The position numbers and the translations under genes were made by a program. Shown piece after piece: positions 16,844 to 25,240 of a stretch of 64,000 nt of DNA. The notes under the pieces were generated by a model. It was not told the DNA's origin. It worked only from the letters and a program-made list of their open reading frames with translations, and searched no databases. Source of the DNA: Shewanella litorisediminis (GTDB taxonomy: Bacteria; Pseudomonadota; Gammaproteobacteria; Enterobacterales; Shewanellaceae); the NCBI RefSeq assembly GCF_016834455.1, contig NZ_CP069213.1:1550501-1614500 (forward strand), in the 5' to 3' direction. The stretch's first letter is position 1. Each line of letters opens with the position of its first letter.

Positions 16844-19747
16844 TTAGAAGCTGTAACGTGCGCCGATGGCGTAGCGGGCACCGTTTTCTTGGGCCAGCAG
16901 CATCTGCTCTTTGTAACGGCCATAGACGCGCTTCTTCTCTTCCAGAATGTTGATGCCTTCAGCGAAGATAGACAGGTTGTCGGTAAGCTGATAGCTCACG
17001 CTGACATCCACCTGACCATAAGCCTCGGTAAACTGAGGCGCAGGGCCGCCAGCTTCAGCCTGACCCATGCCAGAGAGGAAGGTGTCACGCCAGTTGTAGG
17101 CAACACGTGCCTGCAGACCTTCTTTCTCATAGAACACAGACAGGTTGGCAGTGTCTGACAGGCCGGGCAGGGCGAACTGCTCGTCTACACGCTCTACGTC
17201 ATACTCGGTATCGCCATCCACCCAGGTATAGTTGGCGGCAAAACCAAAGCCGGTGTCCCAGAACCAATGTTGCCAGGCAAACTCAAGACCGTTGATGCTC
17301 AAATCTTCAACGTTATTTGGCTTGCTGATGTTCCAGTCGGCTACAGGGTCGGCACCTGACTGAGGCACACGGCCGTCAGCATTGCCATAACCATTGTCGA
17401 TCAGCCATTGGAACACGGCTTCATCACTTGGGGTTTCGCCGTTGGCAACCAATTCGGCACGGGCCTGTTCGGCAGCTGGGCCAGCGTAAGGATCGCGCAG
17501 GTGATCGTACTGAACGGTCTCGATAGTGTTCGCGAGGAAGTTTTCCACTTCCTTGTTGAAGTAACCCGCTGACACGTAGCTGGCGTCATCGTAATAGTAT
17601 TCAACCGACACATCGATGTTATCTGAGCTGAATGGCTTCAGCGCAGGGTTGCCGGCAAAACCGGTACGCGAACCAACCTTAGGAATAGGTGTCAGCGCGG
17701 TAGTGGCACGCATTGAGCCCAATGTTGGGCGGGTAATGGTGCGGCTGTAGCTGAAGCGTGCAATGACGTTTTCAACAACTTCGAGGTTGATATCCAGATT
17801 AGGCAAAAACTCTTTGTAGTCATGGGTTTCATGGCTGTAAGAGAAATCCTCTTCATAGATAGTCTGCCATTCAGTTGGATTCAGCCATACCAGCTGCTGA
17901 GCTTCCTGCTGCATAGAACTGGCAGTCACATCGGTTTGCTCATAACGCAGACCGGCAACGATATTCAACGGCATGTTGTTGAACTCGCTGTCAATGTTTA
18001 CCTGAACATAGGCGGCAGTGGTGTCTTCTTTGATTCTGTGGTCGTCCTGCCATGGGGCAGCTACGTATTCCACATCATACAAAGCCTCAGCCTTGTCCAT
18101 CGCGGCTTGCTGATCGTAGGTGTAGTAGTACGGGATCAGCATGTCGCTGCCGCCACCACTGAAGTCAGACAGGAAGCCTGAACCCAGACCCACGTAGCTT
18201 ACGTCATCCTGCCACAGGCCCATGTTGCCATACCAGCCGGCACTGATAGGACCGGTATAAGAGCCCTGAGCATGGGTTTCCATAGAAGTGAAGGACACAC
18301 CGAAATCGATGGATGACAGGGCGTCGTTATTTTCGTTTACCCAGCTGCCATCAAACTGATACTGGTCCACATCGGTTTTATTGCGGCCTGCGCGTACACC
18401 GGCAAACAAAGAGGCGTAGTGCTCTGGCAGCAGGTGTGGCTCACCATTGGGGTTCAGCGTGCCGTAGTTGGCACCCAGCAGCGGGATTTCGGTACCTGTA
18501 GCATCGTAGGTTTTATCTGCAATGTTCAGAGCACCCAGAATGAAGAAGACGTTGTCGGCACCGTTGCCCAGGCTTCCACCAGCTTTGGCGGTTGAGCTGT
18601 GTGCATCAAAGTTCAGCTGCAGATTGTCTGTGGCTTGCCATTCGATGTTGAAACCGAGTGACTTGTTGGTGTTCTCAGACGCATTCTGATGCATGGTGCT
18701 TGAATAGTCGCCGCCCACTTCGGTCACATAGTCAAAGGTGCCGTTTTCATTGATGTGGGCGTAAGTAGCGTTGCCTGGACCCGAGAACCACAGGCCCCAG
18801 GTGTCCATGTTGGCATCATCGGACAGCTTGGAGTAGGTGTAATCCAGGGTCATTTCTATCGCATCGTTTGGTGCGTACTGGAATACGGCCTGGGCATTGG
18901 TGCGCTCACGCTCAACATCCTGGCTGGCAAAACCAATATTACGGGCGTAGAAAGTGTTGCCATAGGGGTTTTTGTTCTCGTTAACCACTACAGCATTGGG
19001 GTTCAGTTCACCATCGATATTCTGGCGCCAGCCATCAATGGTGGCTTTTTTGTTGTTACTGTCGCGCTTCTGGTAAGAGGCTGAAACACCAAGGCCCAGA
19101 GTGTCATCCATAAAGGTGTTACTGAAAATACCAGACACTTCTGGTGTCACATCGTCGCCTTCTTCCACACTGGCATCGTGGTGTGCTTTCACACCGATGG
19201 TGGCTACCAGATCGCGGGTGTCAAATGGACGCGCGGTGCGGATGTTGATGGTTGAACCTATGCCACCGGAGCTGATATCAGCCTTGCCGGTTTTGTAGAT
19301 TTCAACACCGCTGATGGCATCTGAGGCCAGATTGGCAAATTCGAAAGAACGGGTTGACTCACCGGCAACCTGGGCGGTGGGCATGGTACGGTTGTTCAGC
19401 AGCACGAGGTTAAAATCCGGGCCAAAACCACGCACGGTCACCTTACTGCCTTCGCCGTTAACACGGTCGATGGACACGCCGGAAATCCGCTGCAAAGACT
19501 CAGCTAGGTTAGTGTCGGGGAATTTACCGATGTCTTCGGCGGAGATGGCGTCAACCACACCGGCTGATTGGCGTTTGAGCTCCATGGCTTTTGCCTGTGA
19601 GCCACGCACACCAGTCACCTGGATAACTTCGATATCGCCTTCGGCCACTGGGGTTTCTTCGGCCATGGCAGGCAGGGCAGACAGTAAGCCCATCACCAGG
19701 GATACCTGGGTAGCCAACATGGTTTTTTTGAATTGTATAGGTCGCAT
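16844..19747 (-). CDS. TonB-dependent receptor, large sugar-type family (receptor 2)
   Basis: A 967-residue paralogue of receptor 1. It has a signal peptide ending at LPAMA, a TonB box near IEVIQVTGVRGSQ, a plug with VVDAISAEDIGKFPDTNLAESLQRISG and the closing AIGARYSF. The barrel sequences are clearly related but well diverged from receptor 1, so the two may take different oligomer lengths or branch types. The ATG at 19747 has GAGGAA six to seven bases upstream and starts directly before a normal signal peptide; the longer frame would add 16 residues. It stands alone between two terminators, with its own copy of the LacI-type operator about 100 bases upstream. Glucan oligosaccharide import is inferred. 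Confidence 0.9.
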   Translation of the reverse strand: MRPIQFKKTMLATQVSLVMGLLSALPAMAEETPVAEGDIEVIQVTGVRGSQAKAMELKRQSAGVVDAISAEDIGKFPDTNLAESLQRISGVSIDRVNGEGSKVTVRGFGPDFNLVLLNNRTMPTAQVAGESTRSFEFANLASDAISGVEIYKTGKADISSGGIGSTINIRTARPFDTRDLVATIGVKAHHDASVEEGDDVTPEVSGIFSNTFMDDTLGLGVSASYQKRDSNNKKATIDGWRQNIDGELNPNAVVVNENKNPYGNTFYARNIGFASQDVERERTNAQAVFQYAPNDAIEMTLDYTYSKLSDDANMDTWGLWFSGPGNATYAHINENGTFDYVTEVGGDYSSTMHQNASENTNKSLGFNIEWQATDNLQLNFDAHSSTAKAGGSLGNGADNVFFILGALNIADKTYDATGTEIPLLGANYGTLNPNGEPHLLPEHYASLFAGVRAGRNKTDVDQYQFDGSWVNENNDALSSIDFGVSFTSMETHAQGSYTGPISAGWYGNMGLWQDDVSYVGLGSGFLSDFSGGGSDMLIPYYYTYDQQAAMDKAEALYDVEYVAAPWQDDHRIKEDTTAAYVQVNIDSEFNNMPLNIVAGLRYEQTDVTASSMQQEAQQLVWLNPTEWQTIYEEDFSYSHETHDYKEFLPNLDINLEVVENVIARFSYSRTITRPTLGSMRATTALTPIPKVGSRTGFAGNPALKPFSSDNIDVSVEYYYDDASYVSAGYFNKEVENFLANTIETVQYDHLRDPYAGPAAEQARAELVANGETPSDEAVFQWLIDNGYGNADGRVPQSGADPVADWNISKPNNVEDLSINGLEFAWQHWFWDTGFGFAANYTWVDGDTEYDVERVDEQFALPGLSDTANLSVFYEKEGLQARVAYNWRDTFLSGMGQAEAGGPAPQFTEAYGQVDVSVSYQLTDNLSIFAEGINILEEKKRVYGRYKEQMLLAQENGARYAIGARYSF

Positions 19748-19846
19748 CAAGTTCCTCTCCCTTATACCCGGAGCCAGTTCAGTGGCTCGGGACATTATTG
19801 TTGTAAAGCTTACTTGCTGGCATACAACTCTCCCTTGTCAGCATAA

Positions 19847-19862
19847 ATGTAAGCGCTTACAT
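19847..19862. promoter_or_regulatory. LacI-family operator, site 2
   Basis: An exact copy of the 16-base core ATGTAAGCGCTTACAT, 100 bases upstream of the receptor 2 start. It lies between the terminator of the regulator operon and the receptor gene, so it must serve receptor 2. Confidence 0.8.
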
Positions 19863-19982
19863 AAATTAGGTCGAACAGGTTTTTATGTCAACCACTCTGA
19901 GAATAAATGTTGATAAAATGTTTAGTATGAGCTTGAGGTTTTAACTTTTGCTTTTGTTTTATATAGAAAATCTTTTGATAAC

Positions 19983-20014
19983 AAAAAAGGGTGGCCCAGC
20001 GGCTCACCCTTTTC
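19983..20014 (-). terminator. Terminator of the GH1-transporter-regulator operon
   Basis: A GGGTG-A-GCC / GGC-CACCC stem with a four-base loop (one bulged A), followed on the minus strand by six T residues. It lies just after the regulator stop codon at 20029. Confidence 0.7.
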
Positions 20015-20028
20015 ATTGATATAAATGC

Positions 20029-21027
20029 TTAACGTGTAATAACAGAATCCCGAACAACCAACTCAGGCTCAAAACGGTGACAAAAAGTCACTTCGGTTTG
20101 GTCATATACCTCGCGCAGTACCCAATGGGCCGCCATGCGTCCCATATCCTGAATGGGGTTACACACAGTGGTTAATTTGGGCGAAATATAGCGGGGGAAG
20201 GGGATATTATCGAATCCCACAAAGGAGATATCTTCCGGCACCCGCAGCCCCTGCTCCAAACACTGGGCAATGGCACCGGATGCCATCTGATCGTTTGCAC
20301 ACACCACGGCAGTAAAGTTCCGTCCCCGTGAGAGCAACACAGCCATGGCCTCATAGCCACCTTCTTCACGAAAGTCCCCTTCAAAAAAGAGGTCTTCATC
20401 AAAGGCAAGACCTTGCTCGGCCAATGCCTGGCGATGGCCTTCGAGACGTTCTCTGGCATCGAGTTTAAACAGTGGCCCCGAGATATAGGCTATCTGTTTG
20501 TGGCCCTTTTCCAGCACATGCCTGCTGGCAAGCAGACCACCCTGAAGGTTATTGAGGTGCACGCAGCGCTCGTCGATGCCATCCACATGCCGGTTTATCA
20601 GCACCACCGGGGTTTTTCCCTGACAAAGCTCGACCAAATAGGCATTGGAGAGGATTTCGGCATCCACAATCAGCGCATCGCAGCCCCGGGACAGCAGAAA
20701 CTCCACACCGTCTTTTTCCTGCGCGGCGTCGCTGTGACCGGCTGCGATGATCACGTGCTTGTTGGCAGCGCGCAGTGCCGATTCCACTTCCCGCATCATG
20801 GGGCCGTAGAAGGGACCATCCAGCTGCGATACCAGCACCCCAACACTGTTTGAGCGATTGGAGGCCAGCGATTGGGCTATGGTATTGGGGCGATAGTCCA
20901 GCTTTGCCATGGCATCGTGGACCTTTTGACGGGTCTTGTCACTGACCTTGCCGGTGTTGTTCACCACCCTGGAGACGGTCGCAAGAGACACGCCTGCCAG
21001 AAAGGAAACATCATAAATTGTGGCCAT
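20029..21027 (-). CDS. LacI-family transcriptional regulator of the beta-glucan locus
   Basis: A 332-residue LacI/GalR-type repressor. It has an N-terminal helix-turn-helix (IYDVSFLAGVSLATVSRVVNN, residues 4-24), a hinge with IAQSLASNRSNSVGVLV, and a periplasmic-binding-protein-like sugar sensor ending in DISFVGFDNIPFP and the final helix. The ATG at 21027 is chosen because the domain starts directly there and AAGGAAAG lies about ten bases upstream; the open frame runs 51 codons further but overlaps the upstream transporter gene. It is last in an operon with the GH1 and GPH genes, 26 bases after the transporter stop. Three matching palindromes in the locus are its likely operators. The inducer (glucose, cellobiose, laminaribiose or other) is unknown. 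Confidence 0.92.
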   Translation of the reverse strand: MATIYDVSFLAGVSLATVSRVVNNTGKVSDKTRQKVHDAMAKLDYRPNTIAQSLASNRSNSVGVLVSQLDGPFYGPMMREVESALRAANKHVIIAAGHSDAAQEKDGVEFLLSRGCDALIVDAEILSNAYLVELCQGKTPVVLINRHVDGIDERCVHLNNLQGGLLASRHVLEKGHKQIAYISGPLFKLDARERLEGHRQALAEQGLAFDEDLFFEGDFREEGGYEAMAVLLSRGRNFTAVVCANDQMASGAIAQCLEQGLRVPEDISFVGFDNIPFPRYISPKLTTVCNPIQDMGRMAAHWVLREVYDQTEVTFCHRFEPELVVRDSVITR

Positions 21028-21053
21028 ACGCGCGGGCTTTCCTTGTACTACAT

Positions 21054-22388
21054 CTATGTGCCTGAATGCTTTTGTTGCAAAGATACACTGATCTCGGCAA
21101 CGCGTTGGCTGTTCAGTGTATAGTGTCGCATCACAAAGGCAACAGCGATTGATGCCAGGGCAGGGTAGAGGGTAAAGCAAAGCAAAATGCCTGCCCGGGT
21201 TTCTTCCGTTTGTTCGACATCGGGACGATAGCCATAGGCGGCCAGCAGCCAGCCGCCCAGAGCCCCACCGATGGCAAGCCCCAGCTTGATAAAGAAAATC
21301 ACCGAGGAGTAGACCAAGCCCGTGGTGCGAACGCCGGTTTTAAACTGGCCGTAGTCCACGGTATCGGCCATTTTCGCCCACAAGAGTGGTGTGCCCATGT
21401 TGATGGTAAAGTTCCAGGCTACGTAAAACACCAGGGCCAGCATGTATTGGTCAGCCGGTATAAACCAGGCAGACATACAAAGTGCGGCGGCGATAAGCTG
21501 GAGCCGGATATAGGCTTTGACCTTGCACATTTTATCGGCGAGTTTTTTGGCAAGTGCTACCCCAAAAATATTGCCAACCACACCGCTGGTGACAAACACG
21601 CTTATCATGTCTTCACGACCGAGGAAGTATTTGACGTAGTAAATGGCAAGGGTGGATTTAAGCACCAATCCCGTCAGCAAAAAGATGGCTGCCGCTGACA
21701 ATACACGCCACTGGTCATTGGCCCACAGGGCTGCAGCGGCCGCCTTGAAGTTGCCGCTGCTGTCATCCGTGCTGAAGTCGCGCTCTTTGGTGCCAATAAA
21801 GCACAGTAAAAACATCACAGCGCCGACGATGCTCATCGCCAGTATGGTCAGCTGATATCCCTTGGCTTTATCGCCCTGACCGAAAAAATCCACCAGTGGC
21901 AGGGTGAGGGCACTGACCATCACGCCGCCGAGCATGGCAAACACAAAGCGATAAGACTGAACCGACACCCTCTCGGCAGGGTTGGTGGTTAAGGCTGCGC
22001 CAAGGGCACAGTAAGGGATATTAATGGCTGTGTAGGCCAGCATCAGGAGTGCATAGGTTGCAAAGGCATACCATTCCTTGCCGCTCTCACTCAAATCCGG
22101 GGTGGTAAAGGCGAGCACGCTGATGGCGGCAAAGGGAAAAGCAAACCACAACAAATAAGGCCGGTAGCGCCCCCAGCGGGTGTTGGTGCGGTCTGCCAGA
22201 TAGCCCATCAGGGGATCTGTGACCGCATCCATAATACGTACCGCCAAAAACATAGTGCCCACATAGGCCGCCGATATGCCGAAGATATCGGTATAGAAGA
22301 ACGTCAGAAACAACATGACGGTTTGAAAAACGATGTTGCTGGCGGTATCCCCCAGCCCATAGGCAATTTTTTCTCTGACGCTCAACAT
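21054..22388 (-). CDS. GPH-family sugar:cation symporter
   Basis: A 444-residue, twelve-helix transporter of the glycoside-pentoside-hexuronide family in the major facilitator superfamily. The opening IAYGLGDTASNIVFQ, the GTMFLAVRIMDAVTDPLMGYLADRT motif in helix 2 and the loop after it, and RWGRYRPYLLW are diagnostic. These proteins import glycosides with H+ or Na+. It is placed 17 bases after the GH1 gene and 26 before the LacI gene, so it probably imports the beta-glucoside that GH1 cleaves (laminaribiose or cellobiose). The specificity is inferred from context only. The ATG at 22388 follows a GGAGG seven bases upstream. Confidence 0.9.
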   Translation of the reverse strand: MLSVREKIAYGLGDTASNIVFQTVMLFLTFFYTDIFGISAAYVGTMFLAVRIMDAVTDPLMGYLADRTNTRWGRYRPYLLWFAFPFAAISVLAFTTPDLSESGKEWYAFATYALLMLAYTAINIPYCALGAALTTNPAERVSVQSYRFVFAMLGGVMVSALTLPLVDFFGQGDKAKGYQLTILAMSIVGAVMFLLCFIGTKERDFSTDDSSGNFKAAAAALWANDQWRVLSAAAIFLLTGLVLKSTLAIYYVKYFLGREDMISVFVTSGVVGNIFGVALAKKLADKMCKVKAYIRLQLIAAALCMSAWFIPADQYMLALVFYVAWNFTINMGTPLLWAKMADTVDYGQFKTGVRTTGLVYSSVIFFIKLGLAIGGALGGWLLAAYGYRPDVEQTEETRAGILLCFTLYPALASIAVAFVMRHYTLNSQRVAEISVSLQQKHSGT

Positions 22389-22405
22389 GGCGACCTCCGT
22401 TATTA

Positions 22406-23764
22406 TTATTTTTGGCTGGCCTCTCGGCGCATGGCAAGCATTCCCTGATACGCTTTGGCGCTGGATTTAAGTATGCGCTGCTGGGTGACATAGTCTACAT
22501 AGACCAGACCAAAGCGCTTGCGGTAGCCTTCGGCCCACTCAAAGTTGTCCATCAGGCTCCAGGCAAAATAACCCTTGATATCCACCCCCTGTTCGATAGC
22601 CCGATGCACGGCGAGCAGGTGAGACTGCAAATAGTCCAGTCGCATGGGGTCATGCACAGTGCCGTTAAGGGGCGCATCGTCTTCGGCGGCGCCGTTTTCT
22701 GTGATGTAAATGGGTGGCAACTCAAATTCCTGCGCCAGACTTGTCAGCAAGTCGGTGAAGGCCCCCGGACAAATTTCCCAATCCATGGCGGTACGCGGCA
22801 CATTATCGAGGCGCACTTCTTCAAAGCCGAGCGGGCCGCCTGCGCGGTAAACGTTACGGGTATAGTAGTTGATACCCAGATAATCCATTGGCGCACTGAT
22901 GATAGCCATATCCCCGGGCTCCACGACCGGGCGTTCATGGGGCTCCAGCTGGTCGATGATATCCGGATAGCGGCCCTGCATCAGTGGCATCAAATACCAG
23001 GTGTTGTGATATTCGTGTGCCAGCCTGGCGGCGTTGGCATCTTCGGCACTGGAGGTATATGGGTAGGCCGGGCTGAAATTGAGCACAATGCCTGCTTTGG
23101 CCTGTGGCGCTTCACGACGAATTTCGGTCATCGCCAAACCATGGGCCAGCAGCAGATTGTGGGCGGCGGTGCGGCCTTGCTGACGGCTCTTGTGGCCGGG
23201 GGCGTGAATACCCGCCTCATAGCCGAGAAAAGCGCTGCAAAATGGCTCATTCAGGGTCGAATAAGCATAAACCCGATTACCCAGGGCTTTGGCCACAATG
23301 GCGGCGTAGTTGGCAAAGGCTACCGCGGTATCCCGGTTGAGCCAACCGCCTTTATCCTCAAGATGCTGAGGCAAATCCCAGTGGTACAGGGTGACAAATA
23401 CCTTAACGCCCCGTCGGCCAAGCTCATCGAGGAGATTGATGTAAAAGTCCATACCGCTCTGGTTCACAGTGCCATCGGCATGAAGTACACGCCCCCAACT
23501 GATGGACAGCCGGTAAGCATCTACCCCAAGGGAGGCAATCAGGTTCACATCGTCGCGCCAGAGTTTGACATGATCGCACGCAACCTGACCATTTGAGCCA
23601 TCGGCAATTTTACCCGGTGTGTCGCAAAAGGTATCCCAAATACAGCGCTGACGATGTTCAGCGTCGCCTTCAATTTGAAAGGCTGCTGTGGCGACACCAA
23701 ATAAAAAGTCTTTTTGCATCATTGCTGAATCACCCGGCAGGGTGAAATGCGTGAGTGTTGTCAT
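22406..23764 (-). CDS. GH1 beta-glucosidase, cytoplasmic
   Basis: A 452-residue GH1 enzyme without signal peptide. The acid/base is E173 in TLNEPF and the nucleophile E356 in YITENGAA. The N-terminal [14 protein letters not shown], the WDTF segment and the C-terminal [22 protein letters not shown] are also classic. Length equals the usual 440-460. GH1 enzymes of this type hydrolyse aryl- and oligo-beta-glucosides to glucose. It would act on disaccharides imported by the neighbouring GPH symporter. It leads the operon GH1-symporter-LacI. The ATG at 23764 has AAGGA five to six bases upstream. The operator at 23883 lies in the divergent region about 120 bases upstream. Confidence 0.95.
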   Translation of the reverse strand: MTTLTHFTLPGDSAMMQKDFLFGVATAAFQIEGDAEHRQRCIWDTFCDTPGKIADGSNGQVACDHVKLWRDDVNLIASLGVDAYRLSISWGRVLHADGTVNQSGMDFYINLLDELGRRGVKVFVTLYHWDLPQHLEDKGGWLNRDTAVAFANYAAIVAKALGNRVYAYSTLNEPFCSAFLGYEAGIHAPGHKSRQQGRTAAHNLLLAHGLAMTEIRREAPQAKAGIVLNFSPAYPYTSSAEDANAARLAHEYHNTWYLMPLMQGRYPDIIDQLEPHERPVVEPGDMAIISAPMDYLGINYYTRNVYRAGGPLGFEEVRLDNVPRTAMDWEICPGAFTDLLTSLAQEFELPPIYITENGAAEDDAPLNGTVHDPMRLDYLQSHLLAVHRAIEQGVDIKGYFAWSLMDNFEWAEGYRKRFGLVYVDYVTQQRILKSSAKAYQGMLAMRREASQK

Positions 23765-23836
23765 CGTTATCCTTTTTCCAGATCTCAGCCTTGCAGCCCT
23801 TTACCTTGGCTCCCTCTGACAGCGTTTCAGAGCAGG

Positions 23837-23852
23837 GTTTTACAGGTAAAAC
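23837..23852. promoter_or_regulatory. Second palindrome in the GH1/transporter divergent region
   Basis: GTTTTAC-AG-GTAAAAC is a seven-base inverted repeat with a two-base centre, distinct from the LacI-type site. It lies 73 bases upstream of the GH1 start and just upstream of the -35 element of the opposite promoter. It could bind another regulator. No function is shown. Confidence 0.4.
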
Positions 23853-23855
23853 AAG

Positions 23856-23884
23856 TTGACAAGGGTTACCGCAATGTTAAAAAT
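23856..23884 (+). promoter_or_regulatory. Putative promoter of the transporter-GH3-kinase operon
   Basis: TTGACA (23856-23861) is a perfect -35 element, 17 bases before AAAAAT (23879-23884). The -10 element runs into the LacI-type operator, the same geometry as at the GH16 promoter. Confidence 0.55.
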
Positions 23885-23898
23885 GAAAGCGCTTACAT
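23883..23898. promoter_or_regulatory. LacI-family operator, site 3
   Basis: ATGAAAGCGCTTACAT differs from the other two operator cores at one base. It lies between the divergent GH1 and transporter genes and could control both; its position fits the plus-strand promoter best. Confidence 0.7.
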
Positions 23899-23992
23899 TA
23901 ATCTAGTGGCAGAACAGTCAAAGGTCAATCATCAAAGCGGTCGACACTGTAAACCCGAAGGAAGTAAACCCGAAAATACAAGGGGAGAACTC

Positions 23993-25240
23993 ATGGCAAC
24001 TGTACCTATTGCCAACGCCAATCAGGCAAGCGCTGCCGGCGCAGAAAACTATCGTTTTGCACTCGGCTCACTCACCACATTGTTTTTTATGTGGGGTTTT
24101 ATCACCTGTCTTAACGACATCCTTATTCCGCATTTGAAAGCGGTATTCAGCCTGAATTATGCCCAGGCGATGTTGATCCAGTTTTGCTTCTTCGGCGCCT
24201 ATTTCCTGGTGTCGGTACCGGCCGGGGTGCTGGTCAAGCGGCTCGGTTATCAAAAGGGCATAGTGGTGGGGCTGTTAACTGCGGCGCTGGGCTGCGCCCT
24301 GTTTTATCCTGCAGCCGCTTACGCCACCTACGGACTCTTTCTTGGCGCCTTGTTTGTGCTTGCCAGCGGCATTACTGTGCTGCAAGTGGCGGCCAACCCC
24401 TATGTTACTGCGTTGGGGCCGGTGGATACCGCCTCGAGCCGCTTAACCCTGACCCAGGCCTTTAACTCCCTTGGCACCACCATAGCCCCGGCCTTTGGCT
24501 CGGTGCTGATTTTGTCGGTTGCCGTCGGCGCCTCTGCCGAGGCGGAAGCCGATGCGGTCAAGCTGCCCTATCTGCTGCTGTGCGGCATGCTGATTGTGCT
24601 GGCGGTGGTGTTTGCACTGCTGAAGCTGCCCCACATCCATGACCAGGAAGACGAGGTCGCCGCAACAGGGCAGAGTGCCCTGAGCCATCGCCATCTGGTG
24701 CTGGGCGCCATCGGGATATTCGTCTACGTGGGCGGTGAAGTGGCCATTGGCAGCTTTCTGGTGAACTTTTTGGGTGAATCCCATGTGGCGGGCATGGCCG
24801 AGGCCGATGCGGCCCATTACATCGCCTTTTACTGGGGTGGTGCCATGGTGGGCCGCTTTATCGGGGCGGCCGTGATGCAAAAAGTGGATGCCGGCAAGGT
24901 GCTGGGCTTCAATGCCACCATGGCCGCGCTCTTGGTACTGGTTGCCATGAACAGCAGTGGCGCCCTGGCTATGTGGGCGATTCTGGCGGTGGGGCTGTTT
25001 AACTCCATCATGTTCCCGACCATTTTCAGTCTGGCGCTGAAAAATCTGGGCCCTGCGACGGCCCAGGGCTCAGGTATCCTGTGTCTGGCGATTGTGGGTG
25101 GTGCTTTGGTGCCGCTGCTGCAGGGGCTTCTGGCCGATTCTGTTGGCCTGTCTGCTTCCTTCATCCTGCCGGTGCTGTGCTACGGCTATATCCTTTTCTA
25201 TGGCCTGAAAGGCTCTAAACCTCAGGAGGCTGGTAAATGA
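23993..25240 (+). CDS. Glucose/galactose MFS transporter, FucP/GluP family
   Basis: A 415-residue, twelve-helix sugar:H+ symporter of the FucP family. Diagnostic stretches are [20 protein letters not shown] in helix 1, [34 protein letters not shown] and the later [13 protein letters not shown]. Family members import fucose, glucose or galactose. Given the secreted GH3 glucosidase next to it, glucose is most likely. The open frame extends far upstream, but AGGGGAG six bases before the ATG at 23993 and the family N-terminus fix the start. The stop overlaps the GH3 start by four bases (ATGA), so translation is coupled. It is the first gene of the operon with GH3 and the ROK kinase. Confidence 0.92.
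   Translation: MATVPIANANQASAAGAENYRFALGSLTTLFFMWGFITCLNDILIPHLKAVFSLNYAQAMLIQFCFFGAYFLVSVPAGVLVKRLGYQKGIVVGLLTAALGCALFYPAAAYATYGLFLGALFVLASGITVLQVAANPYVTALGPVDTASSRLTLTQAFNSLGTTIAPAFGSVLILSVAVGASAEAEADAVKLPYLLLCGMLIVLAVVFALLKLPHIHDQEDEVAATGQSALSHRHLVLGAIGIFVYVGGEVAIGSFLVNFLGESHVAGMAEADAAHYIAFYWGGAMVGRFIGAAVMQKVDAGKVLGFNATMAALLVLVAMNSSGALAMWAILAVGLFNSIMFPTIFSLALKNLGPATAQGSGILCLAIVGGALVPLLQGLLADSVGLSASFILPVLCYGYILFYGLKGSKPQEAGK

Noticed and set aside
22412..23596. 394-codon open frame antisense to the GH1 gene
   Set aside because: It mirrors GH1 codon structure, has no recognisable domain, signal or ribosome-binding site, and GH1 is certain on the other strand.
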